Below, piece after piece: positions 45,540-58,923 of a stretch of DNA of 64,000 bases; position 1 is the first letter of the stretch, and every line of letters starts with the position of its first letter. The notes under the pieces are model-generated. The model was not told the DNA's origin, did no database searches, and saw only the letters and a program-made list of their open reading frames with translations. Position numbers and translations under genes: made by a program. The stretch spans positions 159,830 through 223,829 of the forward strand of contig JAXRKP010000278.1 in NCBI GenBank assembly GCA_037039925.1, read 5' to 3'. The stretch is from Doris montereyensis (lineage: Eukaryota; Mollusca; Gastropoda; Nudibranchia; Dorididae).

Positions 45540-45650
45540 CCAAGAATACAAGAGTATTGCACCAGTATAATATTATTTAATTCTATAATAGTAGAAGTTC
45601 CTTCAAACGTTACTGCCCATAGAGCCGGAGCGTATCCCAGTTTCAATAGC
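45540..45650 (+). repeat. stray 67-bp unit fused to SINE sequence
   Basis: A single unit of the 67-bp array follows the SINE head text gtcagtagccaag and is followed by gttactgcccatagagccgg, the SINE B 3' end also found after the array at 44580. Confidence 0.7.
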
Positions 45651-45894
45651 GTGAAAGAGCAAACGTTACACGGTAGCATTGAATTACATGGCACCTAGAG
45701 TTCACCACCATGGTGGAAAGGGTTCTGCTTCAAAGATTTAAAAAATTACCTGTAGACGCCTTGCCGTGGGTTCAGGCATTCTGATTGGGTTAATATATGC
45801 CCCCCTGCCCCCCCTCCCCACCCCCGCTCCAAGCAAAGCCACCAATCAGAGAGTTGAAATGCTTGGCATGCAAGCAAGCCAGCAAGGCGCTTGA

Positions 45895-46225
45895 TAAATG
45901 GAGGTAGCTCGGTAGTCAGAGCAAGGCATCGGGCCCTCAATCGAAAGGTAGTTGGGTTTTGGAGCCCCGCCAACGATTGAACATTTTTTTCTGGATTTTT
46001 TTTGGAGTAAAATCTACCCCCTGGTTCAGGTAGGTGGATCGACACCTAGTCCCATCGGAGACGGACGACAAAAAGAAGGTCCCGTATGTAGATCACACTC
46101 TGTGCGCGTTAAAAGATTCCTTGGCTGTTTACAGGGCATTCCGGGCAAAGTGTTGAGAACGTTCCACCTAAAATCCCGAAATCACCTCAGTCTGTTGTGA
46201 ATGTGGGTAAATCAGATCAAATGAA
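45895..46225 (+). repeat. SINE family A, full length
   Basis: Head tagctcggtagtcagagcaa, then gccccgccaacgattgaaca and the body ggtggatcgacacctagtcc ... ccttggctgtttacagggca ... gtgggtaaatcagatcaaat. The best full-length reference copy in the window. Confidence 0.85.
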
Positions 46226-46744
46226 ATGAACGTTGCTCTGTTTTGTTTGTTTTTCAATGTTTCGTTTTGTTTTGCATTATAGCCTTGTACGCGTATTTCA
46301 ATTTTATGATCACATGTCACATGTCACATGCTAGTAAACATACATACATACAAACATGTACTTGGTATGTGAAGTGATTGCTATCTTTGCTGCAATATAC
46401 CAAAATTAATGCTTTTTGAGTATATTAAGCTCATGTGGTATATATGTGTGCTATCTAGTCTTGAGAGCATTTGTTTCACAATAGAAACATATCTAAATTT
46501 CATTCCTAATTTTAAACGTTTAACTGCATGCTTGTGTGTAAAAATTGAGAAGATGACCTGATATCCATATTGTCCGTGAAGCTGTCTAAATACATAAGTC
46601 TGCATGACATTTTTTTCAGAGAAGCCAAAACATTAATGAATTAATCATCGAAATAGGGCTGCAAACTATATATTATAATGCTTTTTGGATTACAATCAAA
46701 TAACCGATTTGGTCTTTAGAATGGAAAAAATAATCAAAAGTGCA

Positions 46745-47620
46745 CAAAATGGATTTACATGGTTAGAGTTGAACTTTGAAAATCTAAACAAGGTTAGAGT
46801 TGAACTTTTTGAAAGATCTAAACAAGGTTAGAGTTGAACTTTTTGAAAGATTTAAACAAGGTTAGAGTTGAACTTTTTGAAAGATTTAAACAAAGTTAGA
46901 GTTGAACTTTTTAAAAGATCTAAACAAGGTTAGAGTTGAACTTTTTGAAAGATCTAAACAAGGTAAGAGTTGGAACTTTTAAAAGATCTAAACAAGGTTA
47001 GAATTGAACTTTTTGAAAGATTTAAACAAGGTTAGAGTTGAACTTTTGAAAGTAAAATTTAAACTAAACAAGGTTAGAGTTGAATTTAAACAAAAGATCT
47101 AAAAATCTAAACAAGGTTAGAGTTGAACTTGTTGAAAGATCTAAACAAGGTTAGTTGAACTTTTTTGAAAGATCTTTTTGAAGATTTAAACAAGGTTAGA
47201 GTTGAACTTTTGAAAGATCTAAACAAAGTTAGACTTTTAAAAGATCTAAACAAGGTTAGAAATGAACTTGTTGAAGTTAAGTTGAACTTTTTAGATCTAA
47301 ATAAGGTTAGAGTTCAGACTTTTGAAAGATTTAAACAAAAGAGAGGTTAGAGTTGAACTTTTTGAAAGATTTAAACAAGGTTAGTGTTGAACTTTTGAAA
47401 GATTTAAACAAGGTTAGAGTTGAACTTTTTGAAAGAGTTCTTTTTGAAAGATAAACAAGGTTGAGTTGAACAAGGTTGAGTTGAACTTTTTTGAAAGATC
47501 TAAACAAGGTTAGAGTTGAACTTTTGAAGATTTAAACAAGGTTAGAGTTGAACTTTTGAAAGATCTAAACAAGGTTAGAGTTGAACTTTTTGAAAGATCT
47601 AAACAAGGTTGGAGTTTCAA
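46745..47620 (+). repeat. 35-bp minisatellite
   Basis: About 24 units of aggttagagttgaacttttt + gaaagatctaaacaa, with many partial units. Lies in the spacer and is not mirrored. Confidence 0.95.
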
Positions 47621-48149
47621 GGGGAAAAAACCCCCAACGAAATCTTCATTTAAATAACTGGAGCTTTTCTGTTTGGTTTGAGGCCTCCAATATTCATAAA
47701 GAAGCGAAAGAATCATGCGATTGATGATCATTCGAAGGACAACTTTCATATTCCTTACACCGTGGACTACTTACGCGTTAAGACAGTTTCAACGATTGAT
47801 ATCGAATCAGAACAACTTTTCTTTCATTAACCTCTGAGGCATGAGACAGCTTTTGTATTAAGAATCACAATGATAAACTCCGTTGGTTCTACTCTAAAAT
47901 TGCAAAGGCTGTCTTAAACAATTTGTGGGTTTAAAAAAAATTTTTCCATCTTTTTAATAACGAAGGAGAATGTTCATTTTTAACCATGTGTCTTGAAATC
48001 CTTCTTAATGGTTTGAGCAAAAAAAATTATGACATAAACTTTCTTTTTTATGTTGTCTTAAAACAACTGGCATCTAGATACAAGCTTTGAATGTTTTAGA
48101 AATTGGATTTAGGACTAGAGAGCAAGGTTTCATTCAACATCGTACATGG

Positions 48150-48560
48150 AAAAAGAAGAAGAGGAAAAAGAAGAAGAAGAAGAAGAAGAAGAAGAAGAAG
48201 AAGAAGAAGAAGAAGAAAGAAGAAGAAGAGAAGAAGAAGAAGAAGAAGAAGAAGAAGAAGAAGAAGAAGAAGAAGAAGAAAAAGAAGAAGAAGAAAAGGA
48301 AGAAGAAGAAGAAGGAGAGGAGATGGAAGGGAGGGGAGGGGGAGAGGAAGGGGAGAGGGAGAAGAGAGAGAAGAAGATAAAGAAGAAGGAGAAGAAGAAG
48401 AAGAAGAAGAAGAAGAAGAAGAAGAAGAAGAAGAAGAAGAAGAATGAGAAGGAGAAGGAGAAAGAGAAGGAAAATGAGAAGGAGAAGGAGCAGCAGCAGG
48501 AGGAGGGGGAGAGGAAGAGGAAGAGGAGGAGGAAGAGGAGGAGAAGAAGAATATGTTTTT
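48150..48560 (+). repeat. GAA/GAG purine tract
   Basis: About 400 bases of nearly pure purine on the plus strand (aagaag units, then gga/gag/cag variants). Long ORFs in all frames here are artefacts of composition. Confidence 0.98.
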
Positions 48561-48929
48561 CTGTTCAGATATATATTATTTACATCTATTAAGCCCTGAA
48601 GTATAATTAAAGGTAAGTCTCCGTAAATTGAATATATTTGCATTTCTATACTATCTCAATACGACCTGATATAAACTGAATCGATTGATTTTATTGCTGT
48701 ATAATTCACAATTTGATTTTATAAATTCCACATGGATCGGTTAATGAATCAGTTTTTTCATTGGCTTGATTTACAGGTAATAAAAGTATCATGTATCAAT
48801 CTAAAGTTTTTTTGAGAACAAAATAAAAACAACAGCCAAAAAAACTCCCATACAAATAGCTGAAACTATTCGTGTAAATTTTGTATTTTTATCATAATGT
48901 ATTGTCTTTTTTTGCAACTGATTTTGCAG

Positions 48930-49089
48930 ATTTGATGAATGAGGATTTCAGCTTTGGAGATTTGTGCTCGTATCAATGAGCTTGAAGCCGAGGCAGACCC
49001 TGATGGAGAGGCCGCTTTTTTGCTGGAAAAACGCAGTTGAAATTGCCTCCTTTCCCGAACTCCGTTATCTTAACTTGGCCAGCAATAAG
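48930..49089 (+). CDS. XRRA1: XRRA1 later exon (frame shifted twice)
   Basis: Acceptor ttttgcag, donor AATAAG|gttttc. The last part reads VEIASFPELRYLNLASNK, a leucine-rich repeat like the C-terminal repeat of XRRA1. The middle, ELEAEADPDGEAAFLLEK, is in another frame, and an upstream part may be in a third. The shift near 49016 falls at a six-T homopolymer. I infer indels, real or technical. Exons between this and exon 8 are expected but not seen. Confidence 0.65.
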
Positions 49090-49114
49090 GTTTTCATCAT
49101 CATCATCGTCATCG

Positions 49115-49147
<33 letters not shown>

Positions 49148-49339
49148 ACATCATCATCAATACAACGTTATATCCATTATTGCTTTAAAAAAATATGATA
49201 TGCGTTGTTATTACCTCAATTTTTTAAAACGTGTCCGTTGCTGGTAGGTCCTCCCACTCCTTTCCTTTCACTTTCACGCCTCCACACGTCTTTCATCTTA
49301 CCAGTTCCTCTTTAAGATTCATCCTGAGATCACCACATA

Positions 49340-49625
49340 TAATGGAATGCGTTCTAACACTATTATAGAATTAAATAATATTATACTGGTGCAATACTCT
49401 TGTATTCTTGGCAATGCGTTCTAACACTATTATAGAATTAAATAATATTATACTGGTGCAATACTCTTGTATTCTTGTCAATGCGTTCTAACACTATTAT
49501 AGAATTAAATATATTATACTGGTGCCAATACTTTTGTATTCTTGGCAATGCGTTCTAACACTATTAAGAATTAAATAATATTATACTGGTGCAATACTCT
49601 TGTATTCTTGTCAATGCGTTCTAAC
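49340..49625 (-). repeat. 67-bp tandem array, right arm
   Basis: About four units, reverse complement of those at 43870-44575. Confidence 0.95.
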
Positions 49626-49751
49626 ACGCAACATAGCATTAGTGTGTGAAGCAAAACACATTGGCGCTCAAAGTCCCAACAGAACATTTGGCACACTGTG
49701 TTTTAACAGTGGAAAGTTTACAAAGTGCTCAAACACAAACACACACACACC

Positions 49752-49883
<132 letters not shown>

Positions 49884-50274
49884 TAGTGGCATGGCGGTAA
49901 CGTAATGTTAAAATTAATGTCTACCAATAGAGAAACCAGAACAAAACACAAAAATGCCAATAAATTTTGAAATTGGAAAATTGTTATTGAAAGTGAAAGA
50001 TTGTTTTAATTTTTTTTAATTTTTTTTTTTAATATAGAAATGTTACTAGTCCACTGTTTGTAATGAGCTCTGGGTGAATTAAGAGGAAACAGCGAGATGA
50101 AAAATAAGTGAAGGATCTAATAGTAAAAGGAAAGACGTAGAAACTATCTCTGAGACTGATTGACATCCTATCAAAACGATATTGTTCTTTCTGGCAACAG
50201 ACCCAATGCTAGGTAGAAGGCTTTAAAGCATTTATTAACTTTTTTCTGTGCTTAAACCGACTTGTAATTGCGGT

Positions 50275-50890
50275 GCTCTGTTTCACTCGTGTGGAAACTA
50301 TTGAATTTGGAATAATGGAAAATACTGAATTTGGAATAATGGAAAATATTGAATTTGGGATAATGGAAAATACTGAATTTGGGATAATGGAAAATATTGA
50401 ATTTGGAATAATGGAAAATATTGAATTTGGAATAATGGAAACTATTGAATTTGGAATAATGGAAAATACTGAATTTGGAATAATGGAAACTATTGAATTT
50501 GGAATAATGGAAAATACTGAATTTGGAATAATGGAAAATATTGAATTTGGAATAATGGAAAATACTGAATTTGGAATGATGGAAAATATTGAATTTTGAA
50601 TAATGGAAAATATTGAATTTGGAATAACCGAAAATTTGAGTTTGGAATAATGGAAAATGTTGAACTTGGAATAATGGAAAATTTGAGTTTGGAATAATGA
50701 AAAATACTGAATTTTGAATAACGGAAAATACTGAATTTGGAATAATGGAAGATATTGAATTTAGAATAATGGAAAATATTGAATTTGGAATAATGGAAAA
50801 TATTTGAATTTGGAATAATGGAAACTATTGAATTTGGAATAATGGAAAGTGATGAATTTGGAATAATGGAAAATATTTGTTTTCGGGTTG
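50275..50890 (-). repeat. 24-bp tandem array, right arm
   Basis: Reverse complement of 42655-43250. Here the plus strand carries the open repeated frame. Confidence 0.95.
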
Positions 50891-50952
50891 ACTAATAGCT
50901 TATACCCAAGAGCAGTTTTGCCATTTTAGCTTTAAATCCTTCCTAATTCATC

Positions 50953-50957
50953 ATATA

Positions 50958-50990
<33 letters not shown>

Positions 50991-50991
50991 A

Positions 50992-51050
<59 letters not shown>
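50953..51050 (+). repeat. (AT)n microsatellite, right arm
   Basis: Interrupted AT tract mirroring 42447-42578. Confidence 0.95.
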
Positions 51051-51051
<1 letters not shown>

Positions 51052-51529
51052 TATACTCATTATGAATACATATACCTGGTAATAATATTATATTGTAACA
51101 TTGGTAACGTAATGGGAGGATTTAGGCATATTATGTATGTGTTATGTATGGTGTGTGAAAGAATGTGTGTGTGTGTGTGTGCATGTGTGTCTGAGTGTGT
51201 GTGGCTGTATGTAAAAGAATGTGTGCATGTTTATCTGCCTGTGTGTATGTTGTTATGCCAATGTAAATTTCTCTCAGAGATAAGTCAGTCGTCTTATGGT
51301 AAAGATCTAATGTATCCTATGTCTTATGCTAAAAGTCTTAAATATCTTTAAATGCCTTATGGTAAAGGCCTTATGTGTCTTATGGTAAAGAACTTAAGGT
51401 TTTATGTCTTATGGTAAAGGTCTTAAAGGTATTATGTCTTACGGTAAAGAGGGGGGGGAGGACATCTGTGGGTTTTTTGCTTTGAGTTAAGGTTTTTGCT
51501 TTTAGTATGTACATGAGTAACTGTCAAAA

Positions 51530-52120
51530 TAGAGTCATCCTATAGCATTGAAAAGTTTGTAGCGTCCTTGGTTGCCATAGAAACGACCGCCATCTTGGAT
51601 TTTGACTCAATTTCAAAATATATCTCCTCGCTCAGTTATGAATAAAATCACTCAAAACCTATGCCGATCGTCTTTTCCATTCAATATCTAAAGAGTGATG
51701 TCGGGTTTTTTTCGATGTTTCGGATAGTTTTTTTTAATGAAATTTTGAAAATACTATATATTGAATGTACAAAAACGGCGTTTTTATTACAAAAATAATA
51801 ATTTCTCAAAAAGTTTAAAATATAAAACCGACCTCATTCTATTAACATTGATAAGAGGAATATGTGTGCCAAATATAATACAAATCGTTCGGTAAATGAC
51901 GGAGGAGATAGAATTTTAGTGTGGAAAAACTACATTTCGAGAAAAATGCAAGTAAAAAAATCAACAGAAAATAATACAAAACAAACGCTTCAGATGGGTT
52001 TTCCTTGTTGTAGCAACCACCTTACTCTTTCGATAGTCTCTGGCATTGTTGCTTATGTAAATAGGATTATAAATCTAGGTTTAGATGTGCATTGTTATGA
52101 AAACAGACGTCGAAATGACC
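51530..52120 (+). repeat. dispersed repeat D, right-arm copy
   Basis: Reverse complement of 41370-41990 and related to 28030-28620. A shorter 30-bp-array outlier lies just before it at 51290-51450. Confidence 0.8.
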
Positions 52121-52544
52121 AGTTTTTGTTTTTTTCTATATATCTTATGCTTGTGCGCATGTTTACATACACACTGACGTGCAACGCCTCTTATATCACA
52201 CAGCGATGGGAGACACGTGTATCGGTGTCGGCAAAACGAGGGCAAAAGAGGGCAAAACAAGGTCAATTCCGTGTGTTGCCACATTTGGCGATTAACCGCC
52301 AATATACGGGTTTTACTGCCATTTTCTCAGTCAGAGTTAGGATAGTTTACGTCAAACTTTGCATTGTTTTACCTCCTCGTCTACAAAACATTTTGTAAAA
52401 AAATAATTATACGTCATATGGTCATTTTTCTGCCATGAACTTGTAGATAACTTATCGTTCTACCCGAATATACAAAGAACAGAAATCAACCTTTTGGTAA
52501 AAAAAAACTCGTCAGTCCAGGTGCCGCCCCCCGACCCCCCTTAA

Positions 52545-54060
52545 TGTATCCTATGTCTTATGGTAAAGGTCATAAAGGTCTTATGTGTCTTATGTCTTAT
52601 GGCAAATGTTTTATGTGTCTTATATCTTATGGTAAGGTTTTATGTGTCTTATGTCTTATGGCAAAGGTTTTATGCGTCTTATGTCTTATGGTAAAGGTTT
52701 TAGGTGTCTTAAAAAGGTCTTATGTGTCTTATGTCTTATGGTAAAAGGTTTTATGCGTCTTATGTCTTATGGTAAAGGTTTATGCGTCTTATGTCTTATG
52801 GTAAAGGTTTTATCGTCTTATGTCTTATGGTAAAGGTCTTATGTGTCTTATGTCTTATGGTAAAAGTCTTCTGTGTCCTATGTCTTATGATAAATGTTTT
52901 TAATGTATTATATTATTTGTCTTGTAAGTATTATGTGTCTTATGTTTTATGGTAAATGTCTTAAAGGTCTTATATGTCTTATGTCTTATAGTAAAAATCT
53001 TATGTATTTTATGTCTTATCGTATAGGTTGTATGTGTCTTAGGTCTTATGGTAAGGTCTTATTGTATCGTATGTCTTATGGTAAAGGTCTTATGTGTCTT
53101 ATGTCTTATGATAAAGGTCTTATGTGTCTTATGTCTTATGGTAAAGGTCTTATGTGTCTTATGTGCCTTATGTCTTTGGTAAATGTCTTAAAGGCCTTAT
53201 GTGTTTTATGGCTTATGGTAAAGGTTTTAATGTATCATATGTCTTATATTAAAAAAGGTCTTAAAGGTCTCATATGTTTTATGGTAAAAGGTTTTAATGT
53301 ATCCTATGTCTTATAGTAAAGGTTTATGCGTGTTATGTCTTATGGTAAAGGTCTTAATATATCCTATGTCTTATGGTAAGGTTATATGTGTCTTATGTGC
53401 CTTATGTCTTATGGTAAATGTCTTAAAGGCCTATGTGTGTCTGACGTCTTATGTTAAAAAGTCTTAGTGTATCCTATGTCTTATGTTAAAGGTTTTAATG
53501 TATCCTATGTCTTGTGGTAAAGGTTTTATGTATCCTATGTCTTATGTTATAGGTTTTAATATATCGTGTTGTCTTATATTAAAAGGTTTTAATGTACCCT
53601 ATGTCTTATGTTGGTTTTAATGTATCCTATGTCTTATGTTAAAAATCTTAATGTATCCTATTGTCTTATGGTAATTGTAAGTAATGTATCTTATGTCTTA
53701 TGGTAAAGGTTTTAATGTATCCTATTTCTTATGGTAAAGTCTTACTGTATCCTATGTCTTATGGTAAAGGTTTCAATGTATCATATGTCTTATGTTAAAG
53801 GTCTTAATGTGTCTTATGTCTTATAGTAAAGGTCTTAAAGGCCTTATGTGTCTTATGTCTTATGGTAAAGGTTTTAATGTATCCATGTCTTATGGTAAAG
53901 GTTTAATGTGTCATGTCTTATGGTAAAGTTTTTAATGTATCCCATGTCTTATGGTAAAGGTTTTAATGTATCCCATGTCTTATGGTAAAGGTTTTAATGT
54001 ATCCCATGTCTTATGGTAAAGGTCTTGTGTGTCGTCGTATGTGTCTTAGTTTAATGTCTT
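52545..54060 (-). repeat. 30-bp tandem array, right arm
   Basis: Mirror of 39295-40918 (units read tcttatgtcttatggtaaag on the plus strand), about 110 bp shorter with many single-unit and single-base differences. Confidence 0.95.
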
Positions 54061-54212
54061 ATGATTTCTTGTGAATCTCCCTTTCTCTATTTTTATTTTT
54101 TGTAGTGCGATACAGCACTCAGCCGTTAATAAACTCAAAGCAAGCTAACAAAGTAAAAACAGTGTTATATTAGATTTTATCATAAAAGGCAAACCACAGA
54201 CACCATATCTCA

Positions 54213-54561
<349 letters not shown>

Positions 54562-55664
54562 GCGTGGTACATGTATTAGAAAGAAACGATGACAATCAAC
54601 TGTTAAGCAAGTAGTGGTATGCCATTACTAAAAATCAGCCATGCAAAAGCACATAAATAAAAGAAACTTAGGTTAGGTTGACCTATAATCAAAAGTATTA
54701 AAGTAGAAACAATCGTACAAAAACAATAAAACAAACTACAAATAATCTCAAATAAAAAGCAAAAAGAAGGATTGAATTGAGCTGGTTTCTAAAGCATCTC
54801 TCTATCGCAGACAAACAATGCAAAAGGGAAGACAACAACAAATTTTGAAGGATATTTAGAAGGATGAAAATATATTATGAAAAAGGGATGAAATAATGTT
54901 CCACAGAAGCAAAAAAGAATTCTTTATTCAGAAAATAATGTATTAGCACATTAAAGAAATTGAGAACGAAATAAAATACACATATGCAACAAAACCGTAT
55001 TCGTTCTTAAGATGGTTAAAAAATAAAACAACACATAAGCACACTAAAATCTATATATGCACACACCAACAAAAATACACATACATATAATCTATATACA
55101 CTCACACAATATGTTCACACGCACATAATCTATACACACATAAATAATCTATACACACTCACAATATGTCCATACAAGCATAATCTATATACACGCACAT
55201 AATCTATATAAGTGCACATAATCTATATACACAAGGAGGGTGGGGTGACGTAGATCTATAGAAAATGTCCAGCATCTCTTTAAATCAAATGGTGATTTGG
55301 GTGTGATCTCTATACTACCCAAAACTGTTGAAGGTGAACAACAAGCCCAAGAAAAGGGGGGGGAAAAACACAAAAAAAGAACATCAATCAGCCTACTCTG
55401 AAAAAGCTAAAAAAAAAAAAATTTAAAAATCTAAAAGACAGGTAAGCAAAAAAAAACAACGTAGACATTTAGAAAAAATACAAAAAAAATCAACTGTTAA
55501 GAAAAAAACAACAAAACAACGCTTCATTCCAATTCAAATCAGCAAACAAACTTTTTTTAACATTATGGTTAATACTACACAATACAATTTACACAACATA
55601 ATAGTTCTAGAGTTCTAGTCCACATTCTCATCAGGACAAACAAACAGGACAAGTGGAATTTTAC

Positions 55665-55697
55665 CTTGAAAGCTGGAAGTAGCCGTCCCCTGTGTAC
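55665..55697 (-). CDS. XRRA1: XRRA1 exon 8, right-arm copy (antisense)
   Basis: Identical 33-base exon to 37663-37695, on the minus strand with the same splice signals. Opposite to the other XRRA1 exons in the window. Confidence 0.5.
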
Positions 55698-56049
55698 CTG
55701 AAGGAAAGAAAATTCAAACGATTTGAATCACGTTCTTTCATTGATCGTTTTCGCTTAAAGCTTAATGTTTAGTAAAAGTAAGAACAGTCCCTACAAGGTC
55801 ATCGCAGCCCTTAGAGCCCAGTATATCCCAGTTTTTATGGTATGTAGTGAAACAGATGATAGAATGATTATAAGATGCACCGTCTACTGGATGGACGAAA
55901 TGCTAATCCATACACATGAGTTTTCACCCAAACTGCTGCTGGTACCTATTTGCACCTATTTAGAGGCGTTATAGTGAAACCGTAGTGTTGTCAGTTTGGA
56001 ATCCGGCGACACTGGTTAAAAACCACGACCAGCCAAGAGTTGGGTTTTT

Positions 56050-56860
56050 TCACATCGTTGTACTCTTAGGAAAGACAGTTCACTGATGTTGTACTCTTAG
56101 GGAAGATGGTTCACTGACGTTGTATTCTTGGGAAAGGTACTTCACTGATGTTGTACTCTTAGGGGTACATCACTGATGTTTACTCTTAGGGAAGGTACAT
56201 CACTGATGTTGTACTCTTAGGAAAGAGCGGTTCACTGATGTTGTACTCTTAGGAAAGGTACATCACTGATGTTGTATTCTTAGGAAAGACGGTTCACTGA
56301 TGTTGTACTTTAGGAAAACGGTTCTCTGATGTTGTACTCTTAGGAAGATGTTTCTCATGATGTTGCACTCTTCGAGACGGTTCACTGATGTTGCACTCTT
56401 AGGAAAAAGGTACGGTTCCTGATGTTGTATTCTTAGGAAAGACGGTTCACTGATGTTGTACTCTTGGAAAAGCCCGGTTCTCTGATGTTGTACTCAGGAA
56501 AGATGTTTCAATGATGTTGTACTCTTCGAAAGACGGTTCACTGATGTTGTACTCTTAGCAAAAGGTATTTCACTGACGCTGTATTCTTAGGAAAGGTATT
56601 TCACTGATGTTGTATTCTTAGGAAAGGTATTTCACTGATGTTGTATTCAGCTATTTCACTGATGTTGTATTCTTAGGAAAGCTATTTTACTGATGTTGTA
56701 TTCTTAGAAAAGGTATTTCACTGGTGTTGTATTCTTAGGAAAGGTATTTCCCTGATGTTGTACTCTTAGGAAAGGTATTTCACTGATATTGTATTCTTAG
56801 GAAAGACATTTCACTGATGTTGTACTCTTAGGAAAGGTATTTCACTCCGCTTTCCTTATT
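56050..56860 (-). repeat. minisatellite of about 28-31 bp, right arm
   Basis: Mirror of 36560-37300 with different unit numbers and small deletions. Confidence 0.9.
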
Positions 56861-57641
56861 TATTTCGGGTGTGATGAGTTCTCAGCTATAGTAGAATAAA
56901 ACTGATGTCAGAGTGCTAGTGCCTAACAGGCTGCTAAGCAGTATGCTCCTACAGAATTGAAAGGGCTTTGAATGAAATGGCATGCTGGGGGGGGGGGGGG
57001 AGGGTAAATGGTGAAGTCTACAGTCGGTGAGCCTGCACTCGTCTGGGGAATACAAACTAACCATCCATCTTCATCTCCTAATATCCACCTTTGCACCTGG
57101 TTCGAAAAGGAAGGAGAAGAGCGGGGAGAGGTCTTTCCCAAAGGAACACTACAATGTCAGATCTATCAATTCCAGAATTCAAACCCAACCCCCCCCCCCC
57201 CCCCAATCGCAAACCTGGCTGCGTGACCACTGTGAAACTGATGCCACCAAGCAATGTCTTCAGCGCTTTGCGTTTTGGCCCAAGAAGTCCTTTTTGGGTG
57301 GTTTTTGAGACATTATGTAAAAAAAAAAACAACAACAAAATAAACAGACAAAATAGACGTAGGAAGAAGAGAAAGAAAGAAAGAGAAATGGGAAAATGTG
57401 ATTTTCCTTCGTTCATTTCTTCGGGGGAAAGTGTCCACTGCCGCAAAGACAGTGATCTCAATGTTTTCTTTCAAATTTGGCAACTTGATTCTCACTCCTT
57501 ACACTGTTATCGCTGAGCATAATATATATAGCAAACTGGAATACTGAGTATCGATACGGTTCTGATGAAAATCACGTGAAACTCACAAGACCAAAATTTT
57601 AATGAGAATTATTTAGAAATTGATTTTCTGAAATGTATTAG

Positions 57642-57917
57642 CTATGAACACGTCTTGAAAAAAACAATTACACATGGTTGTGTCGACCCCGATAATTTAA
57701 CTTTATACAGCCAATGGCCATTCCTTTCTACCTTACTAGCACTCAACAAATCAGCAGCTTCCTCACTCATCAACACCGCATTGGTTGTACGCAGCATATT
57801 TGATTTGATAGACAATGATTCCTCAATTGTGTATGTAACATACGCTAAAGGAATGATTAATTTAGACCATTGTTCGTTTGTTTTTCCTACACAAACCCTT
57901 GTGCATTGGTGCTGCAC
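57642..57917 (-). CDS. unrecognised 91-codon open segment, right-arm copy
   Basis: On the minus strand it reads a Cys-containing start (CTRVCVGKTNEQ), a middle with AYVTYTIEESLSIKS and an end with NGHWLYKVKLSGSTQ. The left copy at 35480-35775 carries the same text with a one-base deletion. No family recognised; an acceptor-like site precedes it. Possibly a mobile-element fragment. Confidence 0.35.
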   Translation of the reverse strand: MQHQCTRVCVGKTNEQWSKLIIPLAYVTYTIEESLSIKSNMLRTTNAVLMSEEAADLLSASKVERNGHWLYKVKLSGSTQPCVIVFFKTCS

Positions 57918-58528
57918 TGTCTGGTAAGTAGAATAAGATTCACTGTTAACGATCTATACTACGTGCAGACAAAATTAATATTTGCTTGGCCTAGGTGGTT
58001 GAAATTGGCACCTTGCCAGGTCTGATGGGGAAGAGAGTTGCTATCAGCACCCATTTATTACGACTAGGCATGGCTCGACCGTGTACACTATCTGGTCTAA
58101 TTGAAATGCTTTCATATTTGAAATTTATGGAAAATAGTCTTGACAACTTTGACAAGTTAAATGTCTGTTAAAAATCATGCTATTTAGCCAGTCTGGGTTT
58201 GTTACTAAGGAGCCACTTTATGTAGGAAAAAAATCTGTTTACTGAGATAGCATGCTTGTAGACGGACAGCGGTGTTAGGCGCCGTCTTCTTAGACCAATA
58301 TTACTGAATATATCCCTAAATCAGGCGTACATTGAGTCAACACAAGGGGAGGAAAATGTAGAATTCAAATTATTCACTACAACATCCTATCAATCAAAGA
58401 GTTGTGTGATTATGGTAAACAGAGTGGAAATATGGGACCTTAAAAGACACATATTCATCGATGTTTTACTCATTTAAATGCTCTTTAAAAAAGAAAGAAA
58501 AGAAAAAAAGTGAACATTTTAAAATTAC

Positions 58529-58923
58529 CTGGTTTCTCAGACTCTGTTTCAACGCCACTTTGCTTTGTGGAAGACTGTTCTAGTTGGTGTAACAGTCGAC
58601 GCATCTTGATCGGCCTTTCCGTCAGCATCTTGGCCGGCCGCGACCTTTGCAGCAGCTGCTGATCCAGAATGGATGGACGTCTCCTCTATCAGTGGCTGGT
58701 CCGACAGAGAAACTTTGGTTCCGCTCTTTTCCACTTTGAGTTCCAGGTCCACCAGCTCAGCGTCTTTAGTGTTTCGAGATTTTGATGCCGGCCGCTTTTG
58801 CGACTGCTGCTGGGCGTTTCGAACCTGGTCTTCTCCTTGCCATCCTGAGTAACGACTCTCCCTTGACGGTTCAGCTGTGGCACGAAAAATATTTCATTCT
58901 TGGCCATATTCAAGTGTCTTAAC
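58529..58923 (-). CDS. XRRA1: XRRA1 exon 7, right-arm copy (antisense, frame broken elsewhere)
   Basis: Mirror of 34474-34876 but 395 bases long. It begins LNMAKNEIFFVPQL, loses frame at a deleted G near 58787 (ggcatc versus ggcgatc). In the frame that is original there it reads ELVDLELKVEKSGTK onward through an Ala-rich acidic stretch. A further two-base deletion lies near 58580. The indels differ from those of the left copy. Confidence 0.75.

Larger units (their letters stand above)
44576..49339. other. unique spacer between the inverted-repeat arms
   Basis: 4,764 bp not mirrored. It holds SINE B (44580-44865, minus), SINE B (45105-45400, plus), a stray 67-bp unit, SINE A (45895-46225, plus), a 35-bp minisatellite (46745-47620), a GAA-rich tract (48150-48560) and one XRRA1 exon (48930-49089). 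Confidence 0.85.

Noticed and set aside
48103..48643. Long Glu/Lys/Arg- or Phe/Leu-rich ORFs on both strands
   Set aside because: Composition effect of the GAA purine tract.
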